Shown in pieces: positions 25,785 through 38,649 of a stretch of 64,000 nucleotides of DNA. The stretch covers positions 3,844,001 through 3,908,000 of the forward strand of contig NZ_CP077800.1 of NCBI RefSeq assembly GCF_019112525.1. Reading direction: 5' to 3'. The notes beneath the pieces are model-generated. The model searched no databases, was not told the DNA's origin, and saw only the letters and a list, made by a program, of their open reading frames with translations. Position 1 is the first letter of the stretch. Every line of letters begins with the position of its first letter. The stretch comes from Modestobacter sp. L9-4 (lineage in GTDB: Bacteria; Actinomycetota; Actinomycetes; Mycobacteriales; Geodermatophilaceae). A program made the translations under genes and the position numbers.

Positions 25785-25946
25785 GCCGGTCCTCTCTGTC
25801 CCGCCCTGCCGGGAGCTCCGTCGCACCCGGCCCGGACGTGGGTCGACCCCCAATCTAGTCCGGCGGCGCGCCCGGGCAGCAGGCCAGCGACCCCCCGAAC
25901 GGGCGGGAGGCCCCGGTCAGCGGCCAGGGGGGACGTACGGAGCGAC

Positions 25947-25952
25947 TACCCT
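25947..25952 (+). promoter_or_regulatory. -10 element of the SRPBCC operon (leaderless type)
   Basis: TACCCT lies seven bases before the ATG at 25960, with no ribosome site between. Confidence 0.45.
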
Positions 25953-25959
25953 CCGGCCC

Positions 25960-26391
25960 ATGGCCGACCAGTCCACGCAGTCGATCGTCGTCGAGGCCCC
26001 CGCGGCCGACGTCATGGCCGTGATCGCCGACTTCCCGGCCTACCCCGCGTGGGTGTCCGCGGCCAAGCAGGTCGAGGTGCTGGAGACCGGCCCCGACGGC
26101 CGGGCCTCGCGCGTGCACTTCGCGCTGGACGCCGGCGCGTTCACCGACGACTACGTCCTGGCCTACACCTGGGACGGCGACCACCGCGTCGACTGGACGC
26201 TGGTGCAGGGCCAGATGCAGAAGCAGCAGGACGGCTCGTACTCCCTCGTCGAGTCCGGCGGGTCCACGACCGTCACCTACTCGATCACGATCGACCTCTC
26301 GATCCCGATGCTCGGGCTGATCAAGCGCAAGGCGGAGAAGGTCATCCTGGACACCGCGCTCAAGGAGCTCAAGAAGCGCGTCGAGGGCTGA
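25960..26391 (+). CDS. SRPBCC (START/Bet v 1-like) family protein
   Basis: A 143-residue helix-grip-fold protein with a hydrophobic ligand pocket expected from the family. The N-terminal SIVVEAPAADVMAVIADFPAYPAW and the long C-terminal helix after RKAEKVILDTALKELKKRV fit SRPBCC/polyketide-cyclase-like proteins. It corresponds in position to M. tuberculosis Rv2185c (from memory). The ligand is unknown; its neighbours (acyl-CoA synthetase, acyltransferase) suggest a lipid. It starts an operon, and its stop overlaps the next ATG (TGATG). Confidence 0.87.
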   Translation: MADQSTQSIVVEAPAADVMAVIADFPAYPAWVSAAKQVEVLETGPDGRASRVHFALDAGAFTDDYVLAYTWDGDHRVDWTLVQGQMQKQQDGSYSLVESGGSTTVTYSITIDLSIPMLGLIKRKAEKVILDTALKELKKRVEG

Positions 26392-27560
26392 TGGGAGCCG
26401 TGCAGGTCCTCCTCGTCACCGGCCCGGGTGGGGCCGGCAGCTCCACCGTCGCCGCCGCCACCGCGCTGCAGCGGGCCGCCGGCGGCGCGCGGGTCGTGCT
26501 CCTCACCACCCGGCCGCCCGCGGTGCCCGGCCTCGCCGACGCGGTGACCGTCGACGTCGTCGCCCCGCTGCCGGCGCTGGAGACCCTGTGGGCGCAGCAC
26601 GCCGACCAGGTGGCCGCCGCGGTCCCGGTGCTCACAGTGCCGCCGGCGACGTCCGTGGTGCCCGTCCCCGGTGTGGCCGCGTTCGCCCTGCTGGCCGCCC
26701 TCGCCGGGCACGCCCAGTCCGGGGACGTCGACGTCGTGGTCGTGGACGCCGGCCCGCTGCCGGACGCGAGCGCCCTGCTGGCCCTGCCCGGCGCCCTGCG
26801 CTGGTGGCTGGGCCAGCTCGCCCCGACCCGGCTGCGGGTGCTGGCCACCCTGCGCGCCGCCGCGACGCCCGGCCGGCCCGGTGCTGCCGCGGGCCTGCTC
26901 GCCGCTGCCGCCGCCGTCGAGGAGCTGCTGGACGCCGTGCCGCTGGCCGACCCGGCCCGCACGTCGGTGCACCTGGTGCTGCGGCCCGAGCCCGCCGCCG
27001 CCGACCACCTGCAGCACACCGCCGCGGCGCTGGCGGTGCTCGGCCAGCGGATCGCGTCAGCGACCGTGGCCCGCGTGCTGCCGGCCGGGGCGGGGGAGTG
27101 GTGGGCAGCCCGCGCCGCCGCCCAGCACGACGCCCTCGTCCGGGTCCGCGCGCTGCACGCGCCGGTGGCCGAGGTCGCCGAGTCCGCGCTCGCGCCGGCC
27201 ACCGTCGCCGACCTGCTGGCCCTCGACGCCGCCGTCCCGGAGACCGTGCACGGCCCGTCGGCGCCGCCGGCCTCCCGGCGCACGGCGGAGGGCTGGACCC
27301 TCGACGTGCCGCTGCCGCACGCCCGCCGCGGCGAGGTCGAGCTGACCCGCTGGGCCGACGACCTGGTGGTCACCGCCTCCGGGGTGCGCCGGTCGATCCC
27401 GCTGGACGCGCTGCTGCGGCGCTGCACCGTGGTGTCCGGTCACCTCACCGCCCCCGGCAGCGAGCAGGCCACCCTGGAGGTCCGCTTCGCCCCCGACCCG
27501 GCCCAGTGGCCGGCCGGGCTGCTGTCCGCCACCACCCTCAGCGAGCGGAGCCCCGCGTGA
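26391..27560 (+). CDS. ArsA/MinD-like P-loop family protein with a degenerate Walker A motif
   Basis: A 389-residue relative of the ArsA/GET3 ATPases, in the place of M. tuberculosis Rv2184c (from memory). The N-terminus has the right strand-loop-helix, but the loop reads GPGGAGSST instead of the usual GKGGVGKTT. Both signature lysines are therefore missing and normal ATP hydrolysis is doubtful. A VDVVVVDAGPLPDASALLAL segment resembles the Walker B/switch region. The C-terminal part, with LDVPLPHARRGEVELTRWADDLVVT, looks like the alpha-crystallin-type domain found in such ArsA relatives. It is coupled by overlaps on both sides. Confidence 0.75.
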   Translation: MGAVQVLLVTGPGGAGSSTVAAATALQRAAGGARVVLLTTRPPAVPGLADAVTVDVVAPLPALETLWAQHADQVAAAVPVLTVPPATSVVPVPGVAAFALLAALAGHAQSGDVDVVVVDAGPLPDASALLALPGALRWWLGQLAPTRLRVLATLRAAATPGRPGAAAGLLAAAAAVEELLDAVPLADPARTSVHLVLRPEPAAADHLQHTAAALAVLGQRIASATVARVLPAGAGEWWAARAAAQHDALVRVRALHAPVAEVAESALAPATVADLLALDAAVPETVHGPSAPPASRRTAEGWTLDVPLPHARRGEVELTRWADDLVVTASGVRRSIPLDALLRRCTVVSGHLTAPGSEQATLEVRFAPDPAQWPAGLLSATTLSERSPA

Positions 27561-27967
27561 CCACCCCCGGACCCGACTGGGTCGAGCAGGCCCGCCGGTT
27601 CGCCGCGGGGCTGGCCGCCGAGCACACCGCCGGCACGTCGCTGTCCGACGTCCTCGGTGGGCTGCTCGGCCCCGCTCCCTCCGCGGAGGGCGCGGCCGCC
27701 GACCACTCGGCGGAGTGCCGCTGGTGCCCGCTGTGCACCGGGCTGGCCGCGCTGCGCGGCCGCCGTCCCGACCTGCTCGAGGCCCTGGCCGACGTGCTCA
27801 CCTCCGCGGCGACGACGCTGCGGGCCCAGGCCGGCACGCAGGGCACCCACCCCGGCGGCAGCGACGCCGCAGCCCCTGACCCCACCGCGTCCGAACCCGA
27901 CGCGACCGCCCCTCCGGAGACGACCGTGCCCCACCCTGCCCCCGTCCAGCGGATCGACGTCGCGTGA
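27557..27967 (+). CDS. Small protein with a CRWCPLC motif, unknown function
   Basis: A 136-residue protein with a helical N-terminal half and the motif ECRWCPLCTGLAALRGRRP near residue 55. The two nearest cysteines are spaced C-x-x-C, which could bind zinc. The C-terminal half is proline, alanine and threonine rich and probably disordered. The GTG start overlaps the ArsA-like stop (GTGA), and the stop overlaps the ROK kinase start, so it is co-translated with both. It sits where Rv2183c does in M. tuberculosis (from memory). No function is proposed. Confidence 0.72.
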   Translation: MTTPGPDWVEQARRFAAGLAAEHTAGTSLSDVLGGLLGPAPSAEGAAADHSAECRWCPLCTGLAALRGRRPDLLEALADVLTSAATTLRAQAGTQGTHPGGSDAAAPDPTASEPDATAPPETTVPHPAPVQRIDVA

Positions 27968-28992
27968 GCGCCGCGGACCCCACCGTGAGCGCCCTGCCGT
28001 ACGGCTGCGCCGAGGACGCCGCGGCGCTGCCCGCACTCGGCATCGACATCGGTGGCACCAAGGTCGCCGGCGGCGTCGTGCTGCCCGACGGCACGATCAC
28101 CGACACCGCCCGCCGCCCCACGCCCGGCAAGTCGGTGTCGGCCACCGAGGACGCGATCGCCGCGGTCGTCGACGAGCTGGCCGAGCGGCACGGCGGGCCG
28201 CTGGTCGGCGTGGGCGTCGGCGCCGCCGGCTGGTTCGACCGCACCGGTGACACCGTGCTGTTCAGCCCGCACCTGGCCTGGCGCAACCAGCCGCTGCGCA
28301 AGGAGCTGGCCGACCGGCTCGGGCGCCCCCTGTGGGTGGGCAACGACGCCGACGCCGCAGCCTGGGCCGAGTACCGCTACGGCGCCGCCCGCGGCAGCAG
28401 CCTGATGCTCATGATCACGCTGGGCACCGGCATCGGCGGCGGCATGGTCATCGACGGCCGGCTCCAGCGGGGCGCCCACGGCGTGGCAGGGGAGTACGGC
28501 CACATGCGGGTCGTGCCCGACGGCCGGCTCTGCGCCTGTGGCAACCGGGGCTGCTGGGAGCAGTACGCCAGCGGCAACGCCCTGGGCACCACCGCCCGCG
28601 AGGTCGCGCACTCCTCGCCGGCCGCCGCCGCGCACCTGCTGGACCGCGTGGACGGCGACCCGGACCGGCTGACCGGTGAGGACGTCGCCCGGGCCGCGGC
28701 CGACGGCGACCCGCTGGCCGGTGAGCTGCTGGCCGAGGTGGGCACCTGGCTCGGGCAGGGGATCGCGGACCTGTCCGCCGTCCTGGACCCCGAGGTCGTC
28801 GTCATCGGTGGCGGCGTGAGCGTGCTCGGCGAGACGGTGCTCGGCCCGGCCCGGCAGCGCCTCGAGCGGGCGCTGCCCGGCCGGGGCTTCCGGCCCGGCC
28901 CGCGCATCGTCGCCGCCGAGCTCGGCGCCCAGGCCGGCCTGGTCGGCGCGGCCGACCTGGTCCGCCGCGCCGTGTGCGAGGGCGTCTCCTAG
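27964..28992 (+). CDS. ROK family glucokinase-type sugar kinase
   Basis: A 342-residue sugar kinase of the ROK family. Visible features are the ATP-binding LGIDIGGTKVAGG near residue 26 and the sugar-binding WVGNDADAAAWAEYRYG. TLGTGIGGGMVIDG and the ROK zinc motif LCACGNRGCWEQYASG follow, with the upstream EYGHM histidine. These fit glucokinase (glucose to glucose-6-phosphate). The natural substrate in this lipid-gene setting is not certain. The GTG at 27964 overlaps the preceding stop. A palindromic repeat follows. Confidence 0.9.
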   Translation: MSAADPTVSALPYGCAEDAAALPALGIDIGGTKVAGGVVLPDGTITDTARRPTPGKSVSATEDAIAAVVDELAERHGGPLVGVGVGAAGWFDRTGDTVLFSPHLAWRNQPLRKELADRLGRPLWVGNDADAAAWAEYRYGAARGSSLMLMITLGTGIGGGMVIDGRLQRGAHGVAGEYGHMRVVPDGRLCACGNRGCWEQYASGNALGTTAREVAHSSPAAAAHLLDRVDGDPDRLTGEDVARAAADGDPLAGELLAEVGTWLGQGIADLSAVLDPEVVVIGGGVSVLGETVLGPARQRLERALPGRGFRPGPRIVAAELGAQAGLVGAADLVRRAVCEGVS

Positions 28993-29100
28993 GAGAAGGA
29001 CCCCTTGCCCCGGCCCCGTCCCGAGGCTCGTCCCGAGCGTGCGAGGGATGAGGAGGACGGGGTCCTCCCACTCGCGGCGGGACCCTGCACGGGGGCCTAG
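28993..29100. repeat. Palindromic intergenic repeat, copy 3 (with insertion)
   Basis: Starts GGAGAAGGACCCC and ends CTGCACGGGGGCCTAG, like copy 1. The middle is longer: an extra block includes GGGACGAG/CTCGTCCC-type inverted words. The CTCGCGGCGGGACCCTGC right end matches the core of copies 2 and 4. It lies between convergent genes. Confidence 0.55.
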
Positions 29101-29780
29101 ACGACGGCGCCGTCGTCGCCGTCGTCGGTCGAGCGGTCGCGCATCCGGGAGACCAGCACCCCGACACCGCCGATCAGTGCACCGACGCCCAGCACCAGCC
29201 CGGTGTCGACGGACAGCCCGAGCCGGCCCGGCGCGATGATCAGCGCCGCGCCGACCAGGATCAGGATCAGCGCGTAGAGCGACGCGGGCGCCAGCACCGG
29301 CAGCGGCGGGGGCGGCGGCGGCTCGAAGTGCTCATCGGGCAGGTCGAGCACCGAGCGCTCGGCCGGCGGCGGGGGCGGGTCCTCGCGGGGCGGGCCAGCG
29401 GCCGGGGTGGGCCCGTGCTCGGCCTCGAACGCGGCCACGATCGCGGCGAAGGCGGCGTCGTCGGCGACCGGGTCGCGCGCGGGCACCGGCGGCGGGGAGG
29501 CCGGCACCGTCGGCCCGCCGTGCTCGGCGAGCACCGCGGCGGCCTCGGTGCGCCGGGCCCTGTCGACGAACAGCCGGTCCGACGGCGGGCTGGGCAGCGA
29601 GACACCCCGGGTGTAGGGGTCGACGTCGGTGGAGGGCTCCAGGTAGGCGGCGATCCCCGCCGCGGCCAGGACGTCGAGCAGGTGCTCACCGACCCGCGGG
29701 TCGACGTCGCGCAGCGGGTGCCACAGGACGGCGTCCAGGCCGTTGTCGCGGCGGCCGCGACCGCGGCGGGGGAGCGTCAC
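29097..29780 (-). CDS. Unknown protein with proline-rich linker and two C-terminal membrane helices
   Basis: A 227-residue protein. The N-terminal 90 residues contain LDAVLWHPLRDVDPRVGEHLL and repeated LAAAGIAAYLEPS/AVLAEHGG patterns. These faintly recall DUF2007-type putative signal-transducing domains, though that is uncertain. A strongly proline-rich linker with runs of five or six prolines leads to two hydrophobic helices (about 168-187 and 192-212) and a short charged tail. The GTG at 29780 overlaps the esterase gene stop (GTGA). The layout suggests a membrane-anchored cytosolic domain. Function is unknown. Confidence 0.7.
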   Translation of the reverse strand: MTLPRRGRGRRDNGLDAVLWHPLRDVDPRVGEHLLDVLAAAGIAAYLEPSTDVDPYTRGVSLPSPPSDRLFVDRARRTEAAAVLAEHGGPTVPASPPPVPARDPVADDAAFAAIVAAFEAEHGPTPAAGPPREDPPPPPAERSVLDLPDEHFEPPPPPPLPVLAPASLYALILILVGAALIIAPGRLGLSVDTGLVLGVGALIGGVGVLVSRMRDRSTDDGDDGAVV

Positions 29781-30556
29781 GCCGTCGTCCCGCGGGCGGC
29801 GAGGACGCGGTCGCGGATCCAGGCCACGGACCGGGCGAAGACCAGCGGGGCGTCGTTGTCGAGGGTGGCCACGTGGTAGCTGTCGTGCAGCAGCACCTCG
29901 GTGGTGTCGGTGCTGCCGGCCCGTTCCAGCAGCAGCCGGGTCGAGGCCGGCTCCACCACGTGGTCGGTGACGCTGCGGAAGACGAGCAGCGGGGCGCGCA
30001 CCGCCCCCAGGTCCGCCCGCACCGCCGTCCACAGCCGGCTCAGCGCCACCGCGGCCCGGGTGGGCAGCCGCGGGTAGGCGAGCTCGGTGACGCCGGGCTT
30101 CTTGACGTCCCCGCCGATGGCGGCCCACACCGGGGTGACCCGGGCCAGCAGCGGCAGCAGCCGGGCGTCGCGCCGCTCGGTGAGCAGCGAGGGGTTGACC
30201 AGCACCAGCCCCGCCACGTCGTCCGGGCGCCGTTCGGCCAGCCGCAGCGCCAGCGTGCCGCCCATCGACAGGCCGGCCACGACCACGGCGTCGCACCGGG
30301 TCAGCAGGTCGTCGAGGGCGGCCGACAGCGCGCCGTACCAGTCGTCCTCGGTGGTGGCGTTGGCGTCCTGCCAGCGGGTGCCGTGCCCGGGCAGCAGCGG
30401 GCAGACGACGGTGAACCCGGCCCCGGCCAGGTGCTCGCCCCAGGCGCGCACGCCCTGCGGGGTGCCGGTGAAACCGTGGCAGAGCAGCACCCCGACCGGC
30501 CCACCCGGCAGGTCGAACGGCTCCGCGCCGGGCATCACCGGTGTGGCCTGCGGCAT
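29777..30556 (-). CDS. Alpha/beta hydrolase, monoacylglycerol lipase/carboxylesterase type
   Basis: A 259-residue cytosolic esterase of the Est30/monoacylglycerol lipase type. It has the oxyanion segment VLLCHGFTGTPQGVRAWGEHL and the nucleophile elbow GLSMGG (Ser about 96). The acid lies in SVTDHVVEPAS and the catalytic His in LHDSYHVATLDND. The ATG at 30556 gives a family-typical N-terminus. It diverges from the acyltransferase gene, consistent with lipid turnover. Substrate is unknown. Confidence 0.9.
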   Translation of the reverse strand: MPQATPVMPGAEPFDLPGGPVGVLLCHGFTGTPQGVRAWGEHLAGAGFTVVCPLLPGHGTRWQDANATTEDDWYGALSAALDDLLTRCDAVVVAGLSMGGTLALRLAERRPDDVAGLVLVNPSLLTERRDARLLPLLARVTPVWAAIGGDVKKPGVTELAYPRLPTRAAVALSRLWTAVRADLGAVRAPLLVFRSVTDHVVEPASTRLLLERAGSTDTTEVLLHDSYHVATLDNDAPLVFARSVAWIRDRVLAARGTTA

Positions 30557-30620
30557 CGGTCCTCCGGGGGCGGCTCGGGGTGGGGCGGCTGGGGCACGAT
30601 GGCCCCGGACGGCTCGCCGA

Positions 30621-30650
30621 TTGTCGGACGGCTGCGTGCCTCCCTAGTCT
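30621..30650 (+). promoter_or_regulatory. Sigma-A-type promoter of the acyltransferase gene
   Basis: TTGTCG (30621-30626), 18-base spacer, TAGTCT (30645-30650). The leader is about 16 bases and carries a GGAGG site before the TTG start at 30673. Confidence 0.55.
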
Positions 30651-30672
30651 GACAGTCGCTGAGGGAGGCGCG

Positions 30673-31455
30673 TTGTTCTACTGGTTCCTCAAGTTCGTGG
30701 CCGTGGGGCCGATCGTCAAGCTCGTGCTGCGGCCGACCGCCGAGGGCACCGGGCACGTTCCGGTCAAGGGTGCGGCGATCATCGCGAGCAACCACCTGTC
30801 CGCCTCCGACTGGGTGTTCATGCCGCTGTCGCTGCGCCGGCGGGTCACCTTCCTGGCCAAGGCCGAGTACTTCACCGGTCACGGGGTCAAGGGAGCCGCC
30901 CAGCGCGCCTTCTTCGCCGGCAGCGGCCAGGTGGCGATCGACCGCACCAACGCCAGCGCCGCCGAGGACGCGATCCGCACCGGCATGCGCATCCTGAACG
31001 AGGGGAAGCTGCTGGGCATCTACCCCGAGGGCACCCGCTCGCCCGACGGCCGGCTGTTCCGCGGCAAGACGGGGGTGGCCCGGATGACCCTGGAGACCGG
31101 CGCCCCCGTCGTCCCGGTCGCGATGGTCTACCGGCCCCGCCGGGTGCCGCTGCCGGGCCGGGCCGGGCGCGTGCTGGGCAGCGTCTTCGCCCGGGTCACC
31201 GTGCGCTTCGGGGAGCCGCTGGACTTCTCCCGCTACGCCGGGCTCAGCGGTGACCGGTTCGTCGAGCGGTCGATCACCGACGAGATCATGTACGAGATCA
31301 TGGAGCTGTCCGGCCAGGAGTACGTCGACCTGTACGGCGCCAAGGTGAAGAAGTCGATGGACACCACCGGCGCCTCGGCCGCCGACGCCGTCGGCCGGCT
31401 CCAGCCGCGGCCGCACCAGGCCACCGACCGCCTCCCGGACTCCCTCGCCGGCTGA
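30673..31455 (+). CDS. 1-acyl-sn-glycerol-3-phosphate acyltransferase (PlsC-like)
   Basis: Transfers an acyl chain to lysophospholipid, probably at the membrane surface. The 260-residue protein has the PlsC motifs NHLSASD (His/Asp about 41-46) and the later PEGTRSPDGRL. A hydrophobic N-terminus carries FYWFLKFVAVGPIVKLVL. The start is a TTG at 30673, chosen because GGAGG lies four bases upstream within a clear promoter and no ATG or GTG fits. It corresponds to M. tuberculosis Rv2182c (from memory). The C-terminal 40 residues are polar and variable. Confidence 0.92.
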   Translation: MFYWFLKFVAVGPIVKLVLRPTAEGTGHVPVKGAAIIASNHLSASDWVFMPLSLRRRVTFLAKAEYFTGHGVKGAAQRAFFAGSGQVAIDRTNASAAEDAIRTGMRILNEGKLLGIYPEGTRSPDGRLFRGKTGVARMTLETGAPVVPVAMVYRPRRVPLPGRAGRVLGSVFARVTVRFGEPLDFSRYAGLSGDRFVERSITDEIMYEIMELSGQEYVDLYGAKVKKSMDTTGASAADAVGRLQPRPHQATDRLPDSLAG

Positions 31456-31461
31456 CCGGCG

Positions 31462-32811
31462 TCAGACCGGGGTGGTGGTCGCCTGGTCGGTCGTGCCGTG
31501 CAGGGCGACGGCGGCCTTCTCCCGCCGCCGGTCCAGCCGGGCCATCACCGGGGTGGCGGCGATGCCGTGGACGACGACCGAGCCCAGCACGACCAGCACC
31601 GTGACCCGCCACAGCTGCTCCGCCCCGGTGAACTCGGCCTTGTCCAGCGCGTAGGCCAGGTAGTACAGCGAGCCGATCCCGCGGACGCCGAAGAAGCTGA
31701 TGACCGCGCGCTCACGCCGTCCCGTCTTGCCCCTGGCCAGCCCCAGCCACCCGGTCAGCGGCCGGACGACGAAGAGCACCAGCACGGCCAGGGCGACCTC
31801 GGCCCAGGTGACGTCGGCCAGTGCGCCGCGGGCGACCGCACCGCCCAGCAGCACCAGCAGGACCATGGTCAGCAGGCGCTCCACCTGCTCGACGTAGGTG
31901 TGCAGCGTCTTGTGCTGGCCGTGCGCCCGCTCGGCGGCCCGGATGGTGCAGGCGCACACGAAGACCGCCACGAAGCCGTAGCCCTCGGCGAGCTCGGTCA
32001 CCCCGTAGGCGAGGAACACCGTGGCCAGCGCGACGAAGCCCTCGGCCCGCTCGGCCAGACCGGCCTCCTGCGAGCGGGTGGAGAAGAACAGCAGCCGCAG
32101 CACCCAGCCGACGGCGATCCCGACGGCCACCCCGGCGGCCAGCCGCCACAGCACGTCCAGCAGCAGCCAGTCGACCAGCCACTCCGACGGCGCGGCGCCG
32201 ACGGTGGCCATGGCGATCGCGGCGTAGGTGAACGGGAACGCCAGCCCGTCGTTGAGCCCGGCCTCCGCGGTGAGGGCGAAGCGGGCCTCGTCCTCGCTCT
32301 CGATGTCCTCGGTGGGCTCGCCGACCTGCACCTCGGTGGCCAGCACCGGGTCGGTGGGCGCCAGCACTGCGGCCAGCAGGACGGCCGCGGCGGCACCCAG
32401 GCCGAGCAGCCAGCCGCCCAGCAGCGCGGTCGCCACGATGGTCAGCGGCATGGTGATCGCCAGCAGCCGCCACGTCGTCGCCCAGCGGTGCCACCCCAGC
32501 GGCCGGTCCAGGGCGAGCCCGGCGCCCAGCAGCGAGACGATCACGCAGGCCTCGGTCAGGTGCACCGCGATGGCCGAGTGCTCCATCGGGTCGGGGTCGG
32601 GCAGTCCGCTGACCAGCGCGAACACGACCACGCCGATGGCCACGACCACCATCGGCACGGAGACGGGCAGCCGCCGCAGCAGCCGGGGCAGCAGGGCGGC
32701 CAGGAGCGCCGCGGCGCCGGCCAGGGCGTAGGTCGAGCCGGTGGGGTCCACGCCGATCAGCTCTCGGGGGACGGGGTGGGCGGCAGTGCGTCGTCCTGGC
32801 TCATCGCCCAC
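31462..32811 (-). CDS. CPA1-type sodium (cation)/proton antiporter
   Basis: A 449-residue membrane transporter with about twelve helices. CPA1 features include APTDPVLATEVQVGEP and AEAGLNDGLAFPF, holding the paired Asn-Asp of the ion site. A conserved C-terminal FFGVRGIGSLYYLAYAL is also present. Likely role: cation/proton exchange for pH and salt balance. The GTG at 32811 gives a polar 20-residue lead. A GTG at 32751 just before the first helix is an equally plausible start. It converges with the acyltransferase gene with a 6-base gap, and lies beside a long palindrome upstream. Confidence 0.9.
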   Translation of the reverse strand: MGDEPGRRTAAHPVPRELIGVDPTGSTYALAGAAALLAALLPRLLRRLPVSVPMVVVAIGVVVFALVSGLPDPDPMEHSAIAVHLTEACVIVSLLGAGLALDRPLGWHRWATTWRLLAITMPLTIVATALLGGWLLGLGAAAAVLLAAVLAPTDPVLATEVQVGEPTEDIESEDEARFALTAEAGLNDGLAFPFTYAAIAMATVGAAPSEWLVDWLLLDVLWRLAAGVAVGIAVGWVLRLLFFSTRSQEAGLAERAEGFVALATVFLAYGVTELAEGYGFVAVFVCACTIRAAERAHGQHKTLHTYVEQVERLLTMVLLVLLGGAVARGALADVTWAEVALAVLVLFVVRPLTGWLGLARGKTGRRERAVISFFGVRGIGSLYYLAYALDKAEFTGAEQLWRVTVLVVLGSVVVHGIAATPVMARLDRRREKAAVALHGTTDQATTTPV

Positions 32812-32866
32812 CAGGATGCCTGCCCGCCGCCGTCCCGGCCCACCGTGGCCGCCGTCGCGCGGTGAT

Positions 32867-32921
32867 CACCCCGGGCTGGTGGCGGTCACCGGGGTGCGGT
32901 GACCACCACCAGCCCGGGGTG
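32867..32921. repeat. 55-base nested palindrome in a divergent intergenic region
   Basis: Outer arms of 16 bases (32867-32882 and 32906-32921) are perfect complements. Inside them GGTCACC (32884-32890) and GGTGACC (32898-32904) pair around a 7-base loop. It lies upstream of both the antiporter and the exoribonuclease, so it is not a simple terminator. Confidence 0.7.
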
Positions 32922-32953
32922 GGCACGACCACCCGGTCGCCTACCGTGGCCGG

Positions 32954-33445
32954 GTGACCGTGCGGCGCTTCTTCTACGACACCGAGTTCATCGAGGACGG
33001 CACCACGATCGACCTGGTGTCGATCGGGGTGGTCGACGAGACCGGCCGGGAGTTCTACGCCGTCAGCACCGAGTTCGACCCCGACCGGGCCATCCCGTGG
33101 GTGCGCCGCAACGTCCTGGACCAGCTGCCGCCCCCGGCCGACAAGGCGTGGCGCAGCCGCCAGCGGATCAAGGAGGACCTGCTGTCCTTCCTCACCGCGC
33201 CGGGCGGGGAGATCGAGCTGTGGGCCTGGTTCGCCGCCTACGACCACGTCGCGCTGGCCCAGCTGTGGGGCGCGATGCCGGCGCTGCCGCGGTCGATCCC
33301 GCGGTTCACCCGCGAGCTGCGCCAGCGCTGGGACGACGCCGGCCAGCCGGCCCTGCCCCCCAAGCCGGCCGGCACCCACGACGCGCTGGTCGACGCCCGC
33401 TACAACCTCACCCGCTGGCAGGTCATCGAGGCCGCCAGGTCCTGA
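32954..33445 (+). CDS. DEDDh 3'-5' exoribonuclease (Rv2179c-like, AS-type)
   Basis: A 163-residue RNase of the kind described for M. tuberculosis Rv2179c, which trims 3' single-stranded RNA, preferring A tails. Catalytic carboxylates are visible: Asp9 and Glu11 in FFYDTEF, an Asp in AAYDHVALAQL, and the His/Asp of THDALVDARYNLTRW. Length matches the family. The GTG at 32954 follows a -10-like TACCGT by about eight bases, suggesting a leaderless mRNA. It is next to aroG in this region as in mycobacteria. Confidence 0.9.
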   Translation: MTVRRFFYDTEFIEDGTTIDLVSIGVVDETGREFYAVSTEFDPDRAIPWVRRNVLDQLPPPADKAWRSRQRIKEDLLSFLTAPGGEIELWAWFAAYDHVALAQLWGAMPALPRSIPRFTRELRQRWDDAGQPALPPKPAGTHDALVDARYNLTRWQVIEAARS

Positions 33446-33622
33446 CGGTGGCGGGGGCGAGCGCCACCAGCACGCCGCCCTCCGCTGGACCCCACCTCGC
33501 CGACCGCGACGTGGCACCGACCCGGCGGACCCGCCCTCTGGCGCCGCGAGAGCGACAGCGTGCGCTGAGGCCGGGTCCACGGCGCGGGGAGGCGGCCTCA
33601 GCGCACACCGTGGCCGGGAACG

Positions 33623-33667
33623 GGGACGGGGCCGCCGGCAGCTGAGCGCTGCCGACGGCCCCGTCCC
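33623..33667. terminator. Bidirectional terminator hairpin
   Basis: 20-base arms (33623-33642 and 33648-33667) with one mismatch around a 5-base TGAGC loop. It lies 13 bases beyond the stop codon of the minus-strand chemoreceptor and downstream of the exoribonuclease. The 180 bases before it show no gene. Confidence 0.75.
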
Positions 33668-33679
33668 GGGCGGTGCCCG

Positions 33680-38309
<4,630 letters not shown>

Positions 38310-38323
<14 letters not shown>

Positions 38324-38603
38324 CGTCCCCCGCTCCGCTGCCGGTGGGCGGCACGGGGCGCCGCGGCTCGCGGTCGCCGGTCGGGTCGGGGGGCGGCTCC
38401 CACGAGGGCAGGACCTCCAGTGCGCCGTGGTGCCACATCCAGACGTGGGCGTACCGGTCGAGCAGCGGCGTCCGGTACCAGGCCCGCACCCACCACGGCA
38501 CCCGGTCCAGGTGGGCCGCCAGGCGGTGTCCTGGCGGGAGCCAGTCCCAGCCCGGCAGCACGCCCGGCGGGGGCACCCAGGCACCCGGGCTGAACTCGGT
38601 CAT
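38310..38603 (-). CDS. Tryptophan-rich small protein, unknown function
   Basis: A 97-residue protein with nine tryptophans. These include WDWLPPGH, VPWWVRAWYRTPLLDRYAH and VWMWHHGALEVLPSWEPP. There is no signal peptide or membrane helix; the tail is proline-rich. The ATG at 38603 has GGAGGGG upstream. It overlaps the threonine aldolase gene end by 14 bases tail to tail. The aromatic, histidine-containing character hints at a binding module, but I recognise no family. Coding is supported by ribosome site and codon bias. Confidence 0.65.
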
Positions 38604-38649
38604 CGCGCCCCTCCGTCGGTCGGCGCCCATCGTCGTCCTGGTGCGGTGG

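Noticed and set aside
24132-26390. Long open frame on the plus strand antisense to fadD15
   Set aside because: Read-through of a GC-rich antisense frame. It has no start signal, its product is low-complexity, and the strand opposite encodes a clear acyl-CoA synthetase.
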